From positions 22,683-86,682 of the forward strand of contig JAFTFT010000018.1 in assembly GCA_017458335.1 (NCBI GenBank): a stretch of DNA of 64,000 nt. The letters run 5' to 3'. The number at the start of each line of letters is the position of its first letter. Positions within the stretch are counted from its first letter, which is position 1. The translations under genes and the position numbers were made by a program. Shown piece after piece: positions 16,354 to 25,634 of this stretch. The notes under the pieces were generated by a model. It did no database searches and was not told where the DNA came from. It worked only from the letters and a program-made list of their open reading frames with translations. This DNA comes from Oscillospiraceae bacterium (GTDB lineage Bacteria > Bacillota > Clostridia > Oscillospirales > Oscillospiraceae).

Positions 16354-17727
16354 TCATGCCGGGGCGGACGGTTGCTCCCAGGTTTTCATGTATCGCCAGA
16401 GATAGAAGTAGGAGATGACGACGGTCAGCAGGTCTGAGACAAACTGGGACCAGACGAGGCCGTACATTCCGAGAAAGCGCGGCAGAATGAAGAGCATCGG
16501 AATGTTCAGCACGGCCCAGCGGAGAATCGCCAGCCAGAAGGAGACCCGGCCGTTTCCGAAGCCCTGGAACAGAAATACCACGAAGAAACAGAAGAACATG
16601 ATGACCGCGGCCAGAGAGCGAACGCGCAGAAACCCGGTCCCGATCGCCAGCGTTTCCGGTTCGGCGATGAAGAAGCGGATGATCTGAGCGGGGAAGAGCT
16701 CGTAGAGAGTGATGCTGACGGCCGCGACGACAAGCCCGGCTTTCAGGATACAGACCATGATCTCCTTTACACGACGATAGTCTTTCAGAGCCCAGCTGTA
16801 GGCGATCAGCGGAACCATGCTCTGGCACAGGCCGATGCCGACCTGCTGCGGGAGCCGCTCGGCCTTCAGGACGATCCCGATGGCGGCGAGGGCGATGTCG
16901 CCGTAGCCGGAGGCCAGCTTATCCAGCACCATGTAATCCACGTCGAAGAGCAGCGCGCCGACGGTACCGGGGATGCCGACGGTGAAGACGGACTTCCGGT
17001 TCTCCTTCTCCGGAGCCGGGGCGAGGAAATTCACGGCGATTTCCTTCTGCCGGCGGCAGAAGATCAGCAGGCAGTAGAGACAGGAGATCAGGTTGGAGAG
17101 CAGGGTGGCGATCCCGACGCCGAGAACTTCGTTCCCCGGCGGCAGCAGCACGAACATGAAGAGCGGGTCCAGAAAAATGTTGAGAATGCCGCCCAGCGCG
17201 ACGCCGATGCCGGCTTCCCGGGCGAGACTGAGACTGCGGAGCAGATTGGAGAACACGTTGGAGACGATGGTCGGGATGCCGCCGATGACCAGCACCGTGA
17301 GCACGTAGGTGCGTGAATAGGCATACGTGTTGGGACCGGCGCCGAGAAGCGTCAGGAGCGGACGCATGAACAGCATCGTCAGAACCGAGAAGCCGACCGC
17401 CGTGAGCAGGCCGAGACGGAGACAGTAGGCCGCGACCCGGGCGCCTTCCTCCCGCTGCTCCGTGGCGAGCAGCTTCGGCAGAAGCGCGCCGCCGCCAGTT
17501 CCGAACATGGACCCGATGGCGAGGCAGACGTTGAACAGCGGGAGAATCAGGGAGACCCCCGCCACCATATAGGGGTTGTTGGTCCGGCCGATAAAGAAGG
17601 TATCGGCCAGATTGTAGATCAGGACGATGATCTGGCTCATGACGGCGGGAACCGCCATGGTGCGCACCGCCTGGGGGACCGTCATGGTCCGGAAAATCTC
17701 TTCGCTGGTAAGCTGTTTTTGAGCCAT
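16354..17727 (-). CDS. MATE family multidrug/cation efflux protein
   Basis: Protein of 457 residues with about 12 hydrophobic segments in two homologous halves, as in the MATE family, which exports drugs or metabolites in exchange for Na+ or H+. Family marks include MSQIIVLIYNLADTFFIGRTNNP near the N terminus and the matching IPGTVGALLFDVDYMVLDKLAS start of the second half (about residue 250). The substrate cannot be told. It is divergent from the threonine dehydratase gene. Confidence 0.9.
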   Translation of the reverse strand: MAQKQLTSEEIFRTMTVPQAVRTMAVPAVMSQIIVLIYNLADTFFIGRTNNPYMVAGVSLILPLFNVCLAIGSMFGTGGGALLPKLLATEQREEGARVAAYCLRLGLLTAVGFSVLTMLFMRPLLTLLGAGPNTYAYSRTYVLTVLVIGGIPTIVSNVFSNLLRSLSLAREAGIGVALGGILNIFLDPLFMFVLLPPGNEVLGVGIATLLSNLISCLYCLLIFCRRQKEIAVNFLAPAPEKENRKSVFTVGIPGTVGALLFDVDYMVLDKLASGYGDIALAAIGIVLKAERLPQQVGIGLCQSMVPLIAYSWALKDYRRVKEIMVCILKAGLVVAAVSITLYELFPAQIIRFFIAEPETLAIGTGFLRVRSLAAVIMFFCFFVVFLFQGFGNGRVSFWLAILRWAVLNIPMLFILPRFLGMYGLVWSQFVSDLLTVVISYFYLWRYMKTWEQPSAPA

Positions 17728-17801
17728 TCTGACAGAACAGGACCTTTCTCAGAGTGAACACAGAAGTGGAATTCAAAAAGTGATTGATTTATTTCCAAAA
17801 T

Positions 17802-17830
17802 ATGATAAAGTGATTTTTGGCAAATATCAA
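17802..17830 (-). promoter_or_regulatory. Promoter of the MATE gene
   Basis: Read leftward: -35 TTGATA (17825-17830), 17 bases, -10 TATCAT (17802-17807), about 75 bases before the MATE start. Confidence 0.55.
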
Positions 17831-17910
17831 GCGTTTTTTGCAATATCGCTATGATCAGACAACCTCGCGATACCGTGAGGAGCGTTATTGAAAAAAGGGA
17901 GGAAACCGCC

Positions 17911-19107
17911 ATGGAAAAATCAGTGACTCTGGAGATGATCCGAGATGCAAGAGAGGCGCTCAGGGGCGTTGCGGAAGTGACGCCGGTCGTCACGTCGAAG
18001 CGGCTCGGGACGAATCTGTTCATCAAGTCGGAGAACCTTCAGAAAACCGGATCCTTCAAGATCCGCGGCGCCTACAACAAGATCCGCCACCTCACCCCCG
18101 AAGAGGCCAGCCGCGGCGTCATCGCCTGCAGCGCCGGCAACCACGCCCAGGGGGTCGCTCTGTCCGCCACCCGTCTGGGAATCAAGTCAGTCATCTGCAT
18201 GCCGGAGGGCGCACCCATTCTGAAGGTGGAGGCGACGCGGGGCTACGGCGCCGAAGTCGTCCTGGTCCCGGGAGTTTATGACGACGCCGCCAGGGAAGCG
18301 GAGCGTCTTGCCAGAGAAGAGGGCTATACCTTTGCCCATCCCTTCAACGATCCCTATGTGATCGCGGGTCAGGGAACCATCGGCCTGGAGATCCTGGACC
18401 AAGTGCCCGATGTGGAACAGATCATCGTCCCCATCGGCGGCGGCGGACTGATCAGCGGTGTGGCCACGGCGGTCAAGTCCATGCGCCCGAACGTCAAGGT
18501 CATCGGGGTTCAGGCGGCAACGGTGCCCTCCATGTTTGTCTCGTTCCGCAGCGGGATGATCACGACCGTCAAGGACGGCCCGACGATCGCCGATGGCATT
18601 CACGTGCTGACGCCGGGGGATCTGACCTTCCGCCTGGTCCAGGAATATGTCGACGACATCGTGACCGTGAGCGAAGATGAGATCGCAGCGGCGATCGTCG
18701 CCCTGCTGGAGGGAAGAAAGACCCTGGCCGAGGGCGCGGGCGCGACCACGGTGGCGGCCTATCTTTTTGAGAAGGTGGACACATCCCTGAAAACGGCGGT
18801 GGTTGTCTCCGGCGGCAACGTGGACATCACAACCCTCTCGCGCATCATCACCAAGGGTCTGCAGAAGACCGGACGCATTGTCCAGCTCAAGACCAAGCTG
18901 ACCGACAAGGCGGGCAACCTGGCCCAGCTGCTGTCCTGCGTCGCAAATACCGGAGCAAACGTCCTGGATATCGCGCACGAGCGTGAGGATGCCAAGACCG
19001 AGGTCAACTCCTGCGTCGTGACGATGACGCTGGAGACACGTGACCAGCTGCATGTCCAGGAGATCCGGAAGACCCTGATGAGCCACGGATACCATCTGTT
19101 CGACTGA
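17911..19107 (+). CDS. ilvA: Threonine ammonia-lyase (threonine dehydratase)
   Basis: Protein of 398 residues. It deaminates threonine (and serine) to 2-oxobutyrate with pyridoxal phosphate. The PLP lysine lies in KTGSFKIRGAYNK (about residue 52), and the phosphate-binding glycine loop is GGGGLISG. A single ACT-like domain covers about residues 325-398. The length and single ACT domain fit the shorter class that includes catabolic enzymes as well as short biosynthetic ones; the context does not decide. The start at 17911 follows GGGAGG by 8 bases; an in-frame ATG 60 bases upstream has no such site. Confidence 0.9.
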   Translation: MEKSVTLEMIRDAREALRGVAEVTPVVTSKRLGTNLFIKSENLQKTGSFKIRGAYNKIRHLTPEEASRGVIACSAGNHAQGVALSATRLGIKSVICMPEGAPILKVEATRGYGAEVVLVPGVYDDAAREAERLAREEGYTFAHPFNDPYVIAGQGTIGLEILDQVPDVEQIIVPIGGGGLISGVATAVKSMRPNVKVIGVQAATVPSMFVSFRSGMITTVKDGPTIADGIHVLTPGDLTFRLVQEYVDDIVTVSEDEIAAAIVALLEGRKTLAEGAGATTVAAYLFEKVDTSLKTAVVVSGGNVDITTLSRIITKGLQKTGRIVQLKTKLTDKAGNLAQLLSCVANTGANVLDIAHEREDAKTEVNSCVVTMTLETRDQLHVQEIRKTLMSHGYHLFD

Positions 19108-19129
19108 GCATCCATGGGCTTTGCTGTAT

Positions 19130-19154
19130 CGGCCGGCTCATGCATGACCGGCCG
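19130..19154 (+). terminator. Hairpin after ilvA, weak terminator
   Basis: CGGCCGG and CCGGCCG form a 7-bp stem with an inner TCATGCATGA palindrome. The following GCACTTTCC is poor in T, so termination may be partial. Confidence 0.45.
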
Positions 19155-19191
19155 GCACTTTCCTCTGTGGCCATGTTTTCAGTTTTTTTAA

Positions 19192-19220
19192 TTGAAAATA
19201 AAAGCATAATTGCATATAAT
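19192..19220 (+). promoter_or_regulatory. Promoter of the PFOR gene
   Basis: -35 TTGAAA (19192-19197), 17 bases, -10 TATAAT (19215-19220). An upstream T-run and AT-rich stretch resemble an UP element, in line with high expression. Confidence 0.8.
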
Positions 19221-19269
19221 ATAACGAATGGCAAAGGCCAAATAACAATCTGACAATAAGGAGAGAAGA

Positions 19270-22200
19270 ATGAGTACGAAAAAAGTCATGAAGACCATGG
19301 ACGGCAACGAAGCCGCCGCGTACGTCGCGTATGCGTTTACCGAAGTTTCCACGATCTACCCGATCACGCCGTCGAGCCCGATGGCGGACCACGTGGATGA
19401 CTGGGCCGCCCATGGGAGAAAGAACCTCTTTGGTCAGCCGGTGCAGCTGGTAGAGCTGCAGAGCGAAGCCGGCGCCTGCGGCGCCATGCACGGCGCGCTG
19501 GAGACCGGATCTCTGGCCACCACCTTCACCGCCTCTCAGGGCCTGATGCTGATGATCCCGCCGATGTTCCGCATTGCGGGCTCCATGCTTCCGGGCGTCA
19601 TGCATGTCTCGGCCCGTACGGTCGGCACGCACTCCATCTCCATCTTCGGCGATCAGAGCGACGTGATGGCATGTCGTCAGACGGGCTTTGCCCAGCTGGC
19701 CTCCTCCAGCGTCCAGGAGTGTATGGACATGGCGGCCGTGGCCCATCTGTCGGCCATCAAGGGCTCCATCCCGTTCCAGCACTTCTTTGACGGTTTCCGC
19801 ACCTCCCACGAGCTGCAGAAGATCGAAGTCCTGGACTATGAGGATCTCGGCAAGCTTCTCGACTGGGATGCCGTGAAGCGCTTCAAGGATCACGCCCTGA
19901 ACTCTGAGCATCCGACCATCCGCTCCACCCTGCAGAACCCGGACACCTTCTTCCAGTCCCGTGAGGCCTGCAACACCGCGTACAACGCCCTGCCCGCTAT
20001 CGTGCAGGAGAAGATGGACGCCATCAACGCCCTCACCGGCCGGAACTATAAGCTCTTCAACTACTACGGCGCGCCCGATGCCGAACGCGTTGTGATCGCG
20101 ATGGGCTCGGTCTGCGAGACCATGATGGAAGTGGTGGATTACCTGACCGCAAAGGGCGAAAAGGTCGGCATGGTGCAGGTCCATCTGTACCGTCCCTTCT
20201 CCGCCTGCCACCTGCTCGGCGCGATCCCCGAGACCGTGAAGACCATCACCGTTCTCGACCGCACCAAGGAGCCCGGCAGCGCCGGCGAGCCGCTCTTTGA
20301 AGACGTCTGCACCGCCTTCTCCGAGAGCGACCGCAAGGTAAAGATCCTCGGCGGGCGCTACGGCCTCTCCTCCAAGGATACCATTCCCGCGCATGTCAAG
20401 GCCGTGTACGACAACATGAGCGGCGAGCAGAAGAACCACTTCACCGTCGGCATCAACGACGACGTCACCTTCACCTCGCTCCCGGTGGGCGAGAACATCG
20501 TCACCTCCGGCAAGAGCATCATCTCCTGCAAGTTCTGGGGCCTCGGCTCGGACGGAACCGTCGGCGCCAACAAGAACTCCATCAAGATCATCGGCGACAA
20601 CACCGACCAGTATGCCCAGGCCTACTTCGAGTATGACTCGAAGAAGTCCGGCGGCGTGACCAAGAGCCACCTGCGCTTCGGCCATGAACCCATCCGCTCC
20701 ACCTACTACGTCACGATGGCGGACTTCGTGGCATGTCATAAGCAGAGCTACATGAAGAGCTTTGACATCGTGAGCGAGATCAAGGAAGGCGGCACCTTCC
20801 TGCTGAACACCGACTGGGATATGGCGGGCCTTGAAGAGCATCTGCCCAACCGGGCCAAGCGCATCATCGCCCAGCGCGGCCTGAAGTTCTACACCATCGA
20901 CGCCACCGATATCGCCGCGAGAATCGGCCTCGGCAACCGCACGAACACCGTGCTGCAGGCGGCCTTCTTCAAGCTCTCCGGCGTCATGCCCATCGACGAG
21001 GCCGTGGAGTATATGAAGCAGGCCATCGTGAAGACCTATTCCAAGAAGGGCGAGAAGATCGTCAACATGAACTGTGCCGCGGTGGATGCCGGTCTCGACT
21101 ATGTCCATGAGGTTCAGGTGCCCGCGGCCTGGGCGGATCTGAAGGATGAAGAGATCGTCATCGATCCGAGCCTGCCCAAGTACATCCGCGAGATCCAGAT
21201 CCCGGTGAACAACCAGTACGGCGACAAGATCCCCGTCTCCAGCTTCATGGACTATGCCGACGGCGTCTCCCCGGTGGAGACCTCCAAGTATGAGCGCCGC
21301 GGCATTGCCACGAACGTGCCGAAGTGGATCCCCGAGAACTGCATCGGCTGCAACATGTGCTCCTTTGTCTGCCCGCACGCCGCCATCCGTCCCTTCCTGC
21401 TGACCGAAGAAGAGAAAGCCGCCGCCCCCGAGGGCATGGTGACCAACAAGGCGGTCGGCAAGGGCTTCGAAGGCTACACCTACCGCATCCAGGTCGACCC
21501 GGTGGACTGCCAGGGCTGCTCCTCCTGCGCCAATGTCTGCATGGCGAAGAACAAGGCCCTCGTCATGGAGCCGCTGGAGAGCCAGATGCACGAACAGCCC
21601 AACTGGGACTACCTCATCAGCCTGCCCGAGAAAAAGAACCCCATGAACAAGTTCACCGTCAAGGGCAGCCAGTTCGAGCGGCCGCTCTACGAGTTCAACG
21701 GCTCCTGCGCCGGCTGCGGCGAGGCCCCGTACATGAAGCTCATGACCCAGCTCTTCGGCGAGAGAATGTACATCGCGGACGCCACCGGCTGCACCTATGT
21801 CGTCGGCTCGTCCACGCCGGCCTTCCCGTACGCCAAGACGGCCAAGGGCTACGGCCCCGCCCCCTCCAACTCGCTGTTTGAGAACAACGCCGAGTACGGC
21901 ATGGGCATGTATCTGTCGGTTGCGCAGATGCGCCGCCAGGCAAAGATGCACGCCGAGGCCGCACTGAAAGCCACCGAGGACGAGGCCCTGAAGGCGGCCC
22001 TCGTCGCCTGGCTCGAGAAGGGCGACGACCCGGATCAGACCAGAGAGGTCTCCGACGCCCTGAAGGACGTGCTCGCCGCGACCCGGGACGAGAGCGCGGA
22101 TGTTCAGTTCCTGAAGGACCGCACCGATGCGCTCGTGAAGAAGGCCATCTGGATGTACGGCGGCGACGGCTGGGCCTATGACATCGGCTACGGCGGACTG

Positions 22201-22785
22201 GATCACGTTCTGGCCTCCGGCATCGACGTGAACATCCTGGTCGTGGATACCGAAGTCTACTCCAACACCGGCGGACAGGCCTCCAAGGCCACGGCCATCG
22301 GCGCCACGGCGCAGTTTGCCAACGCCGGCAAGGAGACCGCGAAGAAGGACCTCGGTAGAATCGCGATGGCCTATGACAACGTCTATGTGGCGAAGGTCGC
22401 CATGGGCGCGAACCCGGCACAGCTGGTCACCGCGCTGAAGGAAGCCGAAGCGCACAAGGGCCCGTCCCTGATCATCGCCTACGCACCCTGCATCAACCAC
22501 GGCATCACCAACGGCATGGGCAAGGCCCAGCTCGAGGAGAAGCTGGCGGTGGAGTGCGGATACTGGCCTCTGTTCCGTTACATCCCGGAGAACATCGACG
22601 CAGGCAAGAACCCGTTTGTCCTCGACAGCCGCGAGCCCAACGGCAAGCTGCGTGAGTTCATGATGGGTGAGGTCCGTTTCGCGGCCCTGACCAGAACCTT
22701 CCCCGAGCGCGCCGAGGTTCTCTTCAAGGCGGCCGAGGAGCAGTGCGCCAAGCGCTACGCCACCTACAAGGCCATGGCGGACTGA
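19270..22785 (+). CDS. nifJ: Pyruvate:ferredoxin (flavodoxin) oxidoreductase
   Basis: Homodimeric PFOR of 1171 residues. It oxidises pyruvate with CoA to acetyl-CoA and CO2 and reduces ferredoxin, a central step of anaerobic catabolism. Order of domains: pyrimidine-binding domain I with YPITPSSPMAD and EAGACGAMHGAL; domains II-IV; a ferredoxin domain with CIGCNMCSFVCPH and CQGCSSCANVCMAKN; and a TPP domain with CAGCGE, GDGWAYDIGYGGLDH and YSNTGGQ. AAGGAG lies 7 bases before the ATG. The strongly biased, GC-rich third positions suggest high expression and create very long spurious frames on the other strand. Confidence 0.97.
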   Translation: MSTKKVMKTMDGNEAAAYVAYAFTEVSTIYPITPSSPMADHVDDWAAHGRKNLFGQPVQLVELQSEAGACGAMHGALETGSLATTFTASQGLMLMIPPMFRIAGSMLPGVMHVSARTVGTHSISIFGDQSDVMACRQTGFAQLASSSVQECMDMAAVAHLSAIKGSIPFQHFFDGFRTSHELQKIEVLDYEDLGKLLDWDAVKRFKDHALNSEHPTIRSTLQNPDTFFQSREACNTAYNALPAIVQEKMDAINALTGRNYKLFNYYGAPDAERVVIAMGSVCETMMEVVDYLTAKGEKVGMVQVHLYRPFSACHLLGAIPETVKTITVLDRTKEPGSAGEPLFEDVCTAFSESDRKVKILGGRYGLSSKDTIPAHVKAVYDNMSGEQKNHFTVGINDDVTFTSLPVGENIVTSGKSIISCKFWGLGSDGTVGANKNSIKIIGDNTDQYAQAYFEYDSKKSGGVTKSHLRFGHEPIRSTYYVTMADFVACHKQSYMKSFDIVSEIKEGGTFLLNTDWDMAGLEEHLPNRAKRIIAQRGLKFYTIDATDIAARIGLGNRTNTVLQAAFFKLSGVMPIDEAVEYMKQAIVKTYSKKGEKIVNMNCAAVDAGLDYVHEVQVPAAWADLKDEEIVIDPSLPKYIREIQIPVNNQYGDKIPVSSFMDYADGVSPVETSKYERRGIATNVPKWIPENCIGCNMCSFVCPHAAIRPFLLTEEEKAAAPEGMVTNKAVGKGFEGYTYRIQVDPVDCQGCSSCANVCMAKNKALVMEPLESQMHEQPNWDYLISLPEKKNPMNKFTVKGSQFERPLYEFNGSCAGCGEAPYMKLMTQLFGERMYIADATGCTYVVGSSTPAFPYAKTAKGYGPAPSNSLFENNAEYGMGMYLSVAQMRRQAKMHAEAALKATEDEALKAALVAWLEKGDDPDQTREVSDALKDVLAATRDESADVQFLKDRTDALVKKAIWMYGGDGWAYDIGYGGLDHVLASGIDVNILVVDTEVYSNTGGQASKATAIGATAQFANAGKETAKKDLGRIAMAYDNVYVAKVAMGANPAQLVTALKEAEAHKGPSLIIAYAPCINHGITNGMGKAQLEEKLAVECGYWPLFRYIPENIDAGKNPFVLDSREPNGKLREFMMGEVRFAALTRTFPERAEVLFKAAEEQCAKRYATYKAMAD

Positions 22786-22840
22786 TCCGGAACTCCGGAG
22801 CCGAAAGCGCTGTCAGACAGAATTATCATGGTTAACCGGG

Positions 22841-22869
22841 ACGGCATGACCTTCGGGTCATGCCGTTTC
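22841..22869 (+). terminator. Terminator after PFOR
   Basis: A perfect 11-bp stem, ACGGCATGACC with GGTCATGCCGT, loops over TTCG and is followed by TTTCC. The stretch 22786-23091 otherwise holds only the next promoter. Confidence 0.75.
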
Positions 22870-22952
22870 CCCGTCCCGATGCTGCCGGATCCCGGGGCCT
22901 GAGAACAAAAAGCCTCAGGGATGCCAGACCGGCATCAGACCTGCAGCGCCTA

Positions 22953-22981
22953 TTGACAAAACGCGGCGGGTCGTGTATCTT
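22953..22981 (+). promoter_or_regulatory. Promoter of the NhaC-type antiporter gene
   Basis: -35 TTGACA (22953-22958), 17 bases, -10 TATCTT (22976-22981). The leader of about 105 bases to the ATG at 23092 shows no riboswitch I recognise. Confidence 0.65.
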
Positions 22982-23091
22982 CGGGCTGATGCCTCACGGC
23001 GATGTGCAGGGTTTTCTGCCGCGAATGACAGAGAAAGCCCGGTTCGGAACTGCTCTGCGGGCATCGAGAACAACAGAGGAGAATCTGAGTC

Positions 23092-24504
23092 ATGAAAAGT
23101 ACGAAAAAAAGCGGGATCGCGCTGATCCCGTTCCTGGTCTTCATCGTGGTCTACCTCGGCGCCGGCCTGATCTATCAGGCCAGGGGAGAGGCGATGGCCT
23201 TCTACATGTTCCCGTCGGTCACGGCCATGTTCCTTGCGGTTCTGGTCGCGTTCTGCATGGGGAAAGAATCGATCAGCGAGAAGTTTGAGACCTTCGCAAA
23301 GGGCGCGGGCAACGTGGATGTCCTGACCATGCTGGTGATCTACATGCTGGCAGGGGCCTTTGCCAATGTCGCCGGTACGATGGGGGCCAAGGATGCCACC
23401 GTCAACCTCGGTCTCGCCCTGGTACCGCCCGCTCTGCTGGCAGCCGGCCTCTTTGTGATCGCGGCCTTCTTCGGCACGGCCACCGGCACCTCCATGGGCA
23501 CCATCTCGGCGCTGATCCCCATCGCCATCGGCGTGGCGGAGAAGGGCAACCTGTCCACTACCATCGTCATTGCCGCGGTAGTCGGCGGGGGAATGTTCGG
23601 CGACAACCTCTCGATGATCTCCGACACCACCATCGCCGCCACCCGCTCCCAGCGTGTTGAGATGCGGGATAAATTCCGGGTGAATTTCCTCATCGCGCTG
23701 CCCGCTGCCGTGATTACGCTCATTCTTCTGCTGGTTTTCGGCCGGCCGGAGAGCGCCGCTCCCCTCGGCGATCTGTCCTACAACATCCTGAAGATCGTTC
23801 CGTATCTGGCGGTTCTGGGTCTGGCCCTGTGCGGCATGAATGCGTTCGCCGTTCTCGTGATCGGCATCTTTGCCGCCGGCATCATCGGCATTCTGACCGG
23901 CTCCATGGACATCGCGGGCTTTGCCCAGGCCATTTACGACGGCTTCTGCGGCATGAACGAGGTCTTCTTCCTGACGCTCCTGTGCGGCGGCATGTCCGCG
24001 ATGATCGCAAAGAACGGCGGCATCAACTGGATCATCGAAAAACTGCGCGGCGTCATGAAGGGCAACAAGTCCGCCCAGGTCGGAATCTCCGCTCTGGTCT
24101 CCGCCTGCGACTGCGCCACGGCCAACAACACGGTGGCCATCATCGTCGCCGGCGACATGGCGCGCGAAGTCTCCCATACCTATAAGGTCGACCCGCGGCG
24201 TACGGCGTCCCTGCTGGACATCTTCTCCTGCGTCTTCCAGGGTGTCATTCCCTACGGAGCCCAGCTCGTCGTGGCGGCGAGCCTGGCGACCCAGGCGTCC
24301 ACGACCGGCCAGACCTTCTCGGCCGCCGGCCTGGTCGGAAGCATGTGGTACTGCTGGATCCTCGCGGCCTTCGGCCTTCTGTCCATCTTCGTCCCCTTTG
24401 CCGACGGCGTCACCCGGAAAAATCCCTGGAACTGGGAGTATGACTGCCCGGAATCCGAGGTCGCAGCAAAGAAGGCCGCACAGGCCGCGGAAGCGGACGC
24501 GTAA
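23092..24504 (+). CDS. NhaC-family Na+/H+ antiporter-like transporter
   Basis: Membrane protein of 470 residues with about 11-12 hydrophobic segments. It fits the NhaC / ion-transporter superfamily: the conserved half-membrane motifs FFGTATGTSMGT, GGGMFGDNLSMISDTTIAA, CDCATANNTVAII and the late GVIPYGAQLVVAA are all present. Such proteins exchange Na+ for H+ or take amino/hydroxy acids (for example malate/lactate exchangers) across the cytoplasmic membrane. The substrate is not settled by sequence. It has its own promoter and a terminator on both sides, so it is monocistronic. Confidence 0.88.
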   Translation: MKSTKKSGIALIPFLVFIVVYLGAGLIYQARGEAMAFYMFPSVTAMFLAVLVAFCMGKESISEKFETFAKGAGNVDVLTMLVIYMLAGAFANVAGTMGAKDATVNLGLALVPPALLAAGLFVIAAFFGTATGTSMGTISALIPIAIGVAEKGNLSTTIVIAAVVGGGMFGDNLSMISDTTIAATRSQRVEMRDKFRVNFLIALPAAVITLILLLVFGRPESAAPLGDLSYNILKIVPYLAVLGLALCGMNAFAVLVIGIFAAGIIGILTGSMDIAGFAQAIYDGFCGMNEVFFLTLLCGGMSAMIAKNGGINWIIEKLRGVMKGNKSAQVGISALVSACDCATANNTVAIIVAGDMAREVSHTYKVDPRRTASLLDIFSCVFQGVIPYGAQLVVAASLATQASTTGQTFSAAGLVGSMWYCWILAAFGLLSIFVPFADGVTRKNPWNWEYDCPESEVAAKKAAQAAEADA

Positions 24505-24563
24505 AGCGGCACAAAACAGAACGAATGTGCATCCATCCGGAGTGCGGCTCCGGACAAAAGAAC

Positions 24564-24594
24564 GAGGTCCATGTGCAGAACGCACATGGGCCTC
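24564..24594. terminator. Bidirectional terminator, nhaC-like / lipoprotein
   Basis: The stem GAGG-CCATGTGC / GCACATGG-CCTC (one mismatch pair) lies between convergent genes. It is followed by ATTGT on the + strand and GTTCTTTTG on the - strand. Confidence 0.65.
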
Positions 24595-24663
24595 ATTGTA
24601 CACCTGTCAGCGGAACGATGCAGGTCGGTGAATCCGATCCGATCTGTCCAAACCGGAACAAAA

Positions 24664-25512
24664 TCAGGCGGCGGCGGTCACAGCAGTGATGTGGGGGTTC
24701 GGTCCCTCGTACCAGTAGAGGAAGCCTTCCAGATCGACGGTGTCGCCGACCTTCAGGTTCTCAACTGCCTTATAGACCTCGGTCTCTTCGTTGCAGAGGT
24801 AGTACTCCACGCAGAAGTCATAGGTCTGGCCGTCCTTGGAGACCTTGAAGTACAGGTCGTCCGTCTTGTCGGCCTCGTTCTTGTAGGCGAAGGCGGCGCC
24901 GCTCTCGTCATAGGCCTCGACGGTCATGCCCTTGAAGGAGACCAGCTGGTTCTGATGCGCGACGAGTTCGTCCTTGCCCAGCAGCTCGGTGACATCCACC
25001 GGTGTTGCGGTGAAGCTGTCGCCGTCCAGCAGCTCGAAGCTGGCATCGACGATCTCAACCTCGCCGGACCACTCGGCCTTATAGCCGGTGACGCGGATCT
25101 TCTGACCCGCGACGAGCTTGGCATAGTCGGCCTCGGAGCAGGTCATGTTGTACAGGAAGTAGGCGCCGTCCTGGTCCTGGGTGTAGACCGTGGCCTTGTC
25201 CTCCCACCAGCTCTGCTTGGCCTGGACATAGGTCTCGACGCAGACAGGATCGTCCACCGCGGCGGCGGTGAAGTCGGCATAGCTCATGACGGCGACTTCG
25301 GCGGGCTCTTCGGCGGCTTCTTCGGCAGGGGCGGCTTCCTCCGCGGCCGGCTCTTCAGCAGCAGGGGCCTCAGAGGCGGCGGGCTCTTCCGTGGCGGCAG
25401 GGGCCTCAGAAGCAGCAGGCGCCTCGGTGGCGGCGGGCTTTGCGCTCTGTCCGCAGGCGGCCAGGGCGAATACCATGACCAGCGCGAGAATCAGTGCAAG
25501 ATACTTTTTCAT
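24664..25512 (-). CDS. OB-fold-like lipoprotein with Ala/Glu/Pro-rich linker
   Basis: Secreted lipoprotein of 282 residues. The signal peptide ends in the lipobox LAAC (Cys at about residue 20). A low-complexity linker rich in Ala, Glu and Pro (about residues 24-85) would hold the domain off the membrane. The folded part (about 90-282) has repeats of the kind VAGQKIRVTGYKAEW and LKVGDTVDLEGFLYWYEG, which look like two OB-fold strands-and-turn units, as in nucleic-acid or small-ligand binding OB domains. I do not recognise a specific family. The start at 25512 is placed after AAGGAGGAAGAAC; upstream in-frame codons cover a terminator hairpin. Confidence 0.7.
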   Translation of the reverse strand: MKKYLALILALVMVFALAACGQSAKPAATEAPAASEAPAATEEPAASEAPAAEEPAAEEAAPAEEAAEEPAEVAVMSYADFTAAAVDDPVCVETYVQAKQSWWEDKATVYTQDQDGAYFLYNMTCSEADYAKLVAGQKIRVTGYKAEWSGEVEIVDASFELLDGDSFTATPVDVTELLGKDELVAHQNQLVSFKGMTVEAYDESGAAFAYKNEADKTDDLYFKVSKDGQTYDFCVEYYLCNEETEVYKAVENLKVGDTVDLEGFLYWYEGPNPHITAVTAAA

Positions 25513-25540
25513 GTTCTTCCTCCTTGTCTCAGATGAAGGT

Positions 25541-25572
25541 AATAATCCTGTTCCCGAAGGAACAGGATTATT
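25541..25572 (-). terminator. Perfect 14-bp hairpin, terminator of the ABC operon
   Basis: AATAATCCTGTTCC and GGAACAGGATTATT flank a 4-base loop. It follows the last gene of the leftward ABC transporter operon and precedes the lipoprotein gene. The self-complementary AT ends supply a short U-tract (ATTATT). Confidence 0.75.
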
Positions 25573-25634
25573 ATAGACCAAATCGGATGAAAATCAAGGG
25601 AATGTTGCCCCAAAATTCAGCGGGACAAACCGGA

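Noticed and set aside
19138-22500. Very long open frame on the - strand opposite PFOR
   Set aside because: It mirrors the codon-biased PFOR gene; composition is low-complexity (His, Asp, Gly, Val, Leu rich), there is no ribosome binding site and no recognisable domain.
22915-24603. Long - strand frame opposite the NhaC-like gene
   Set aside because: It is a His/Asp/Gly-rich shadow of the transporter gene without a start signal.
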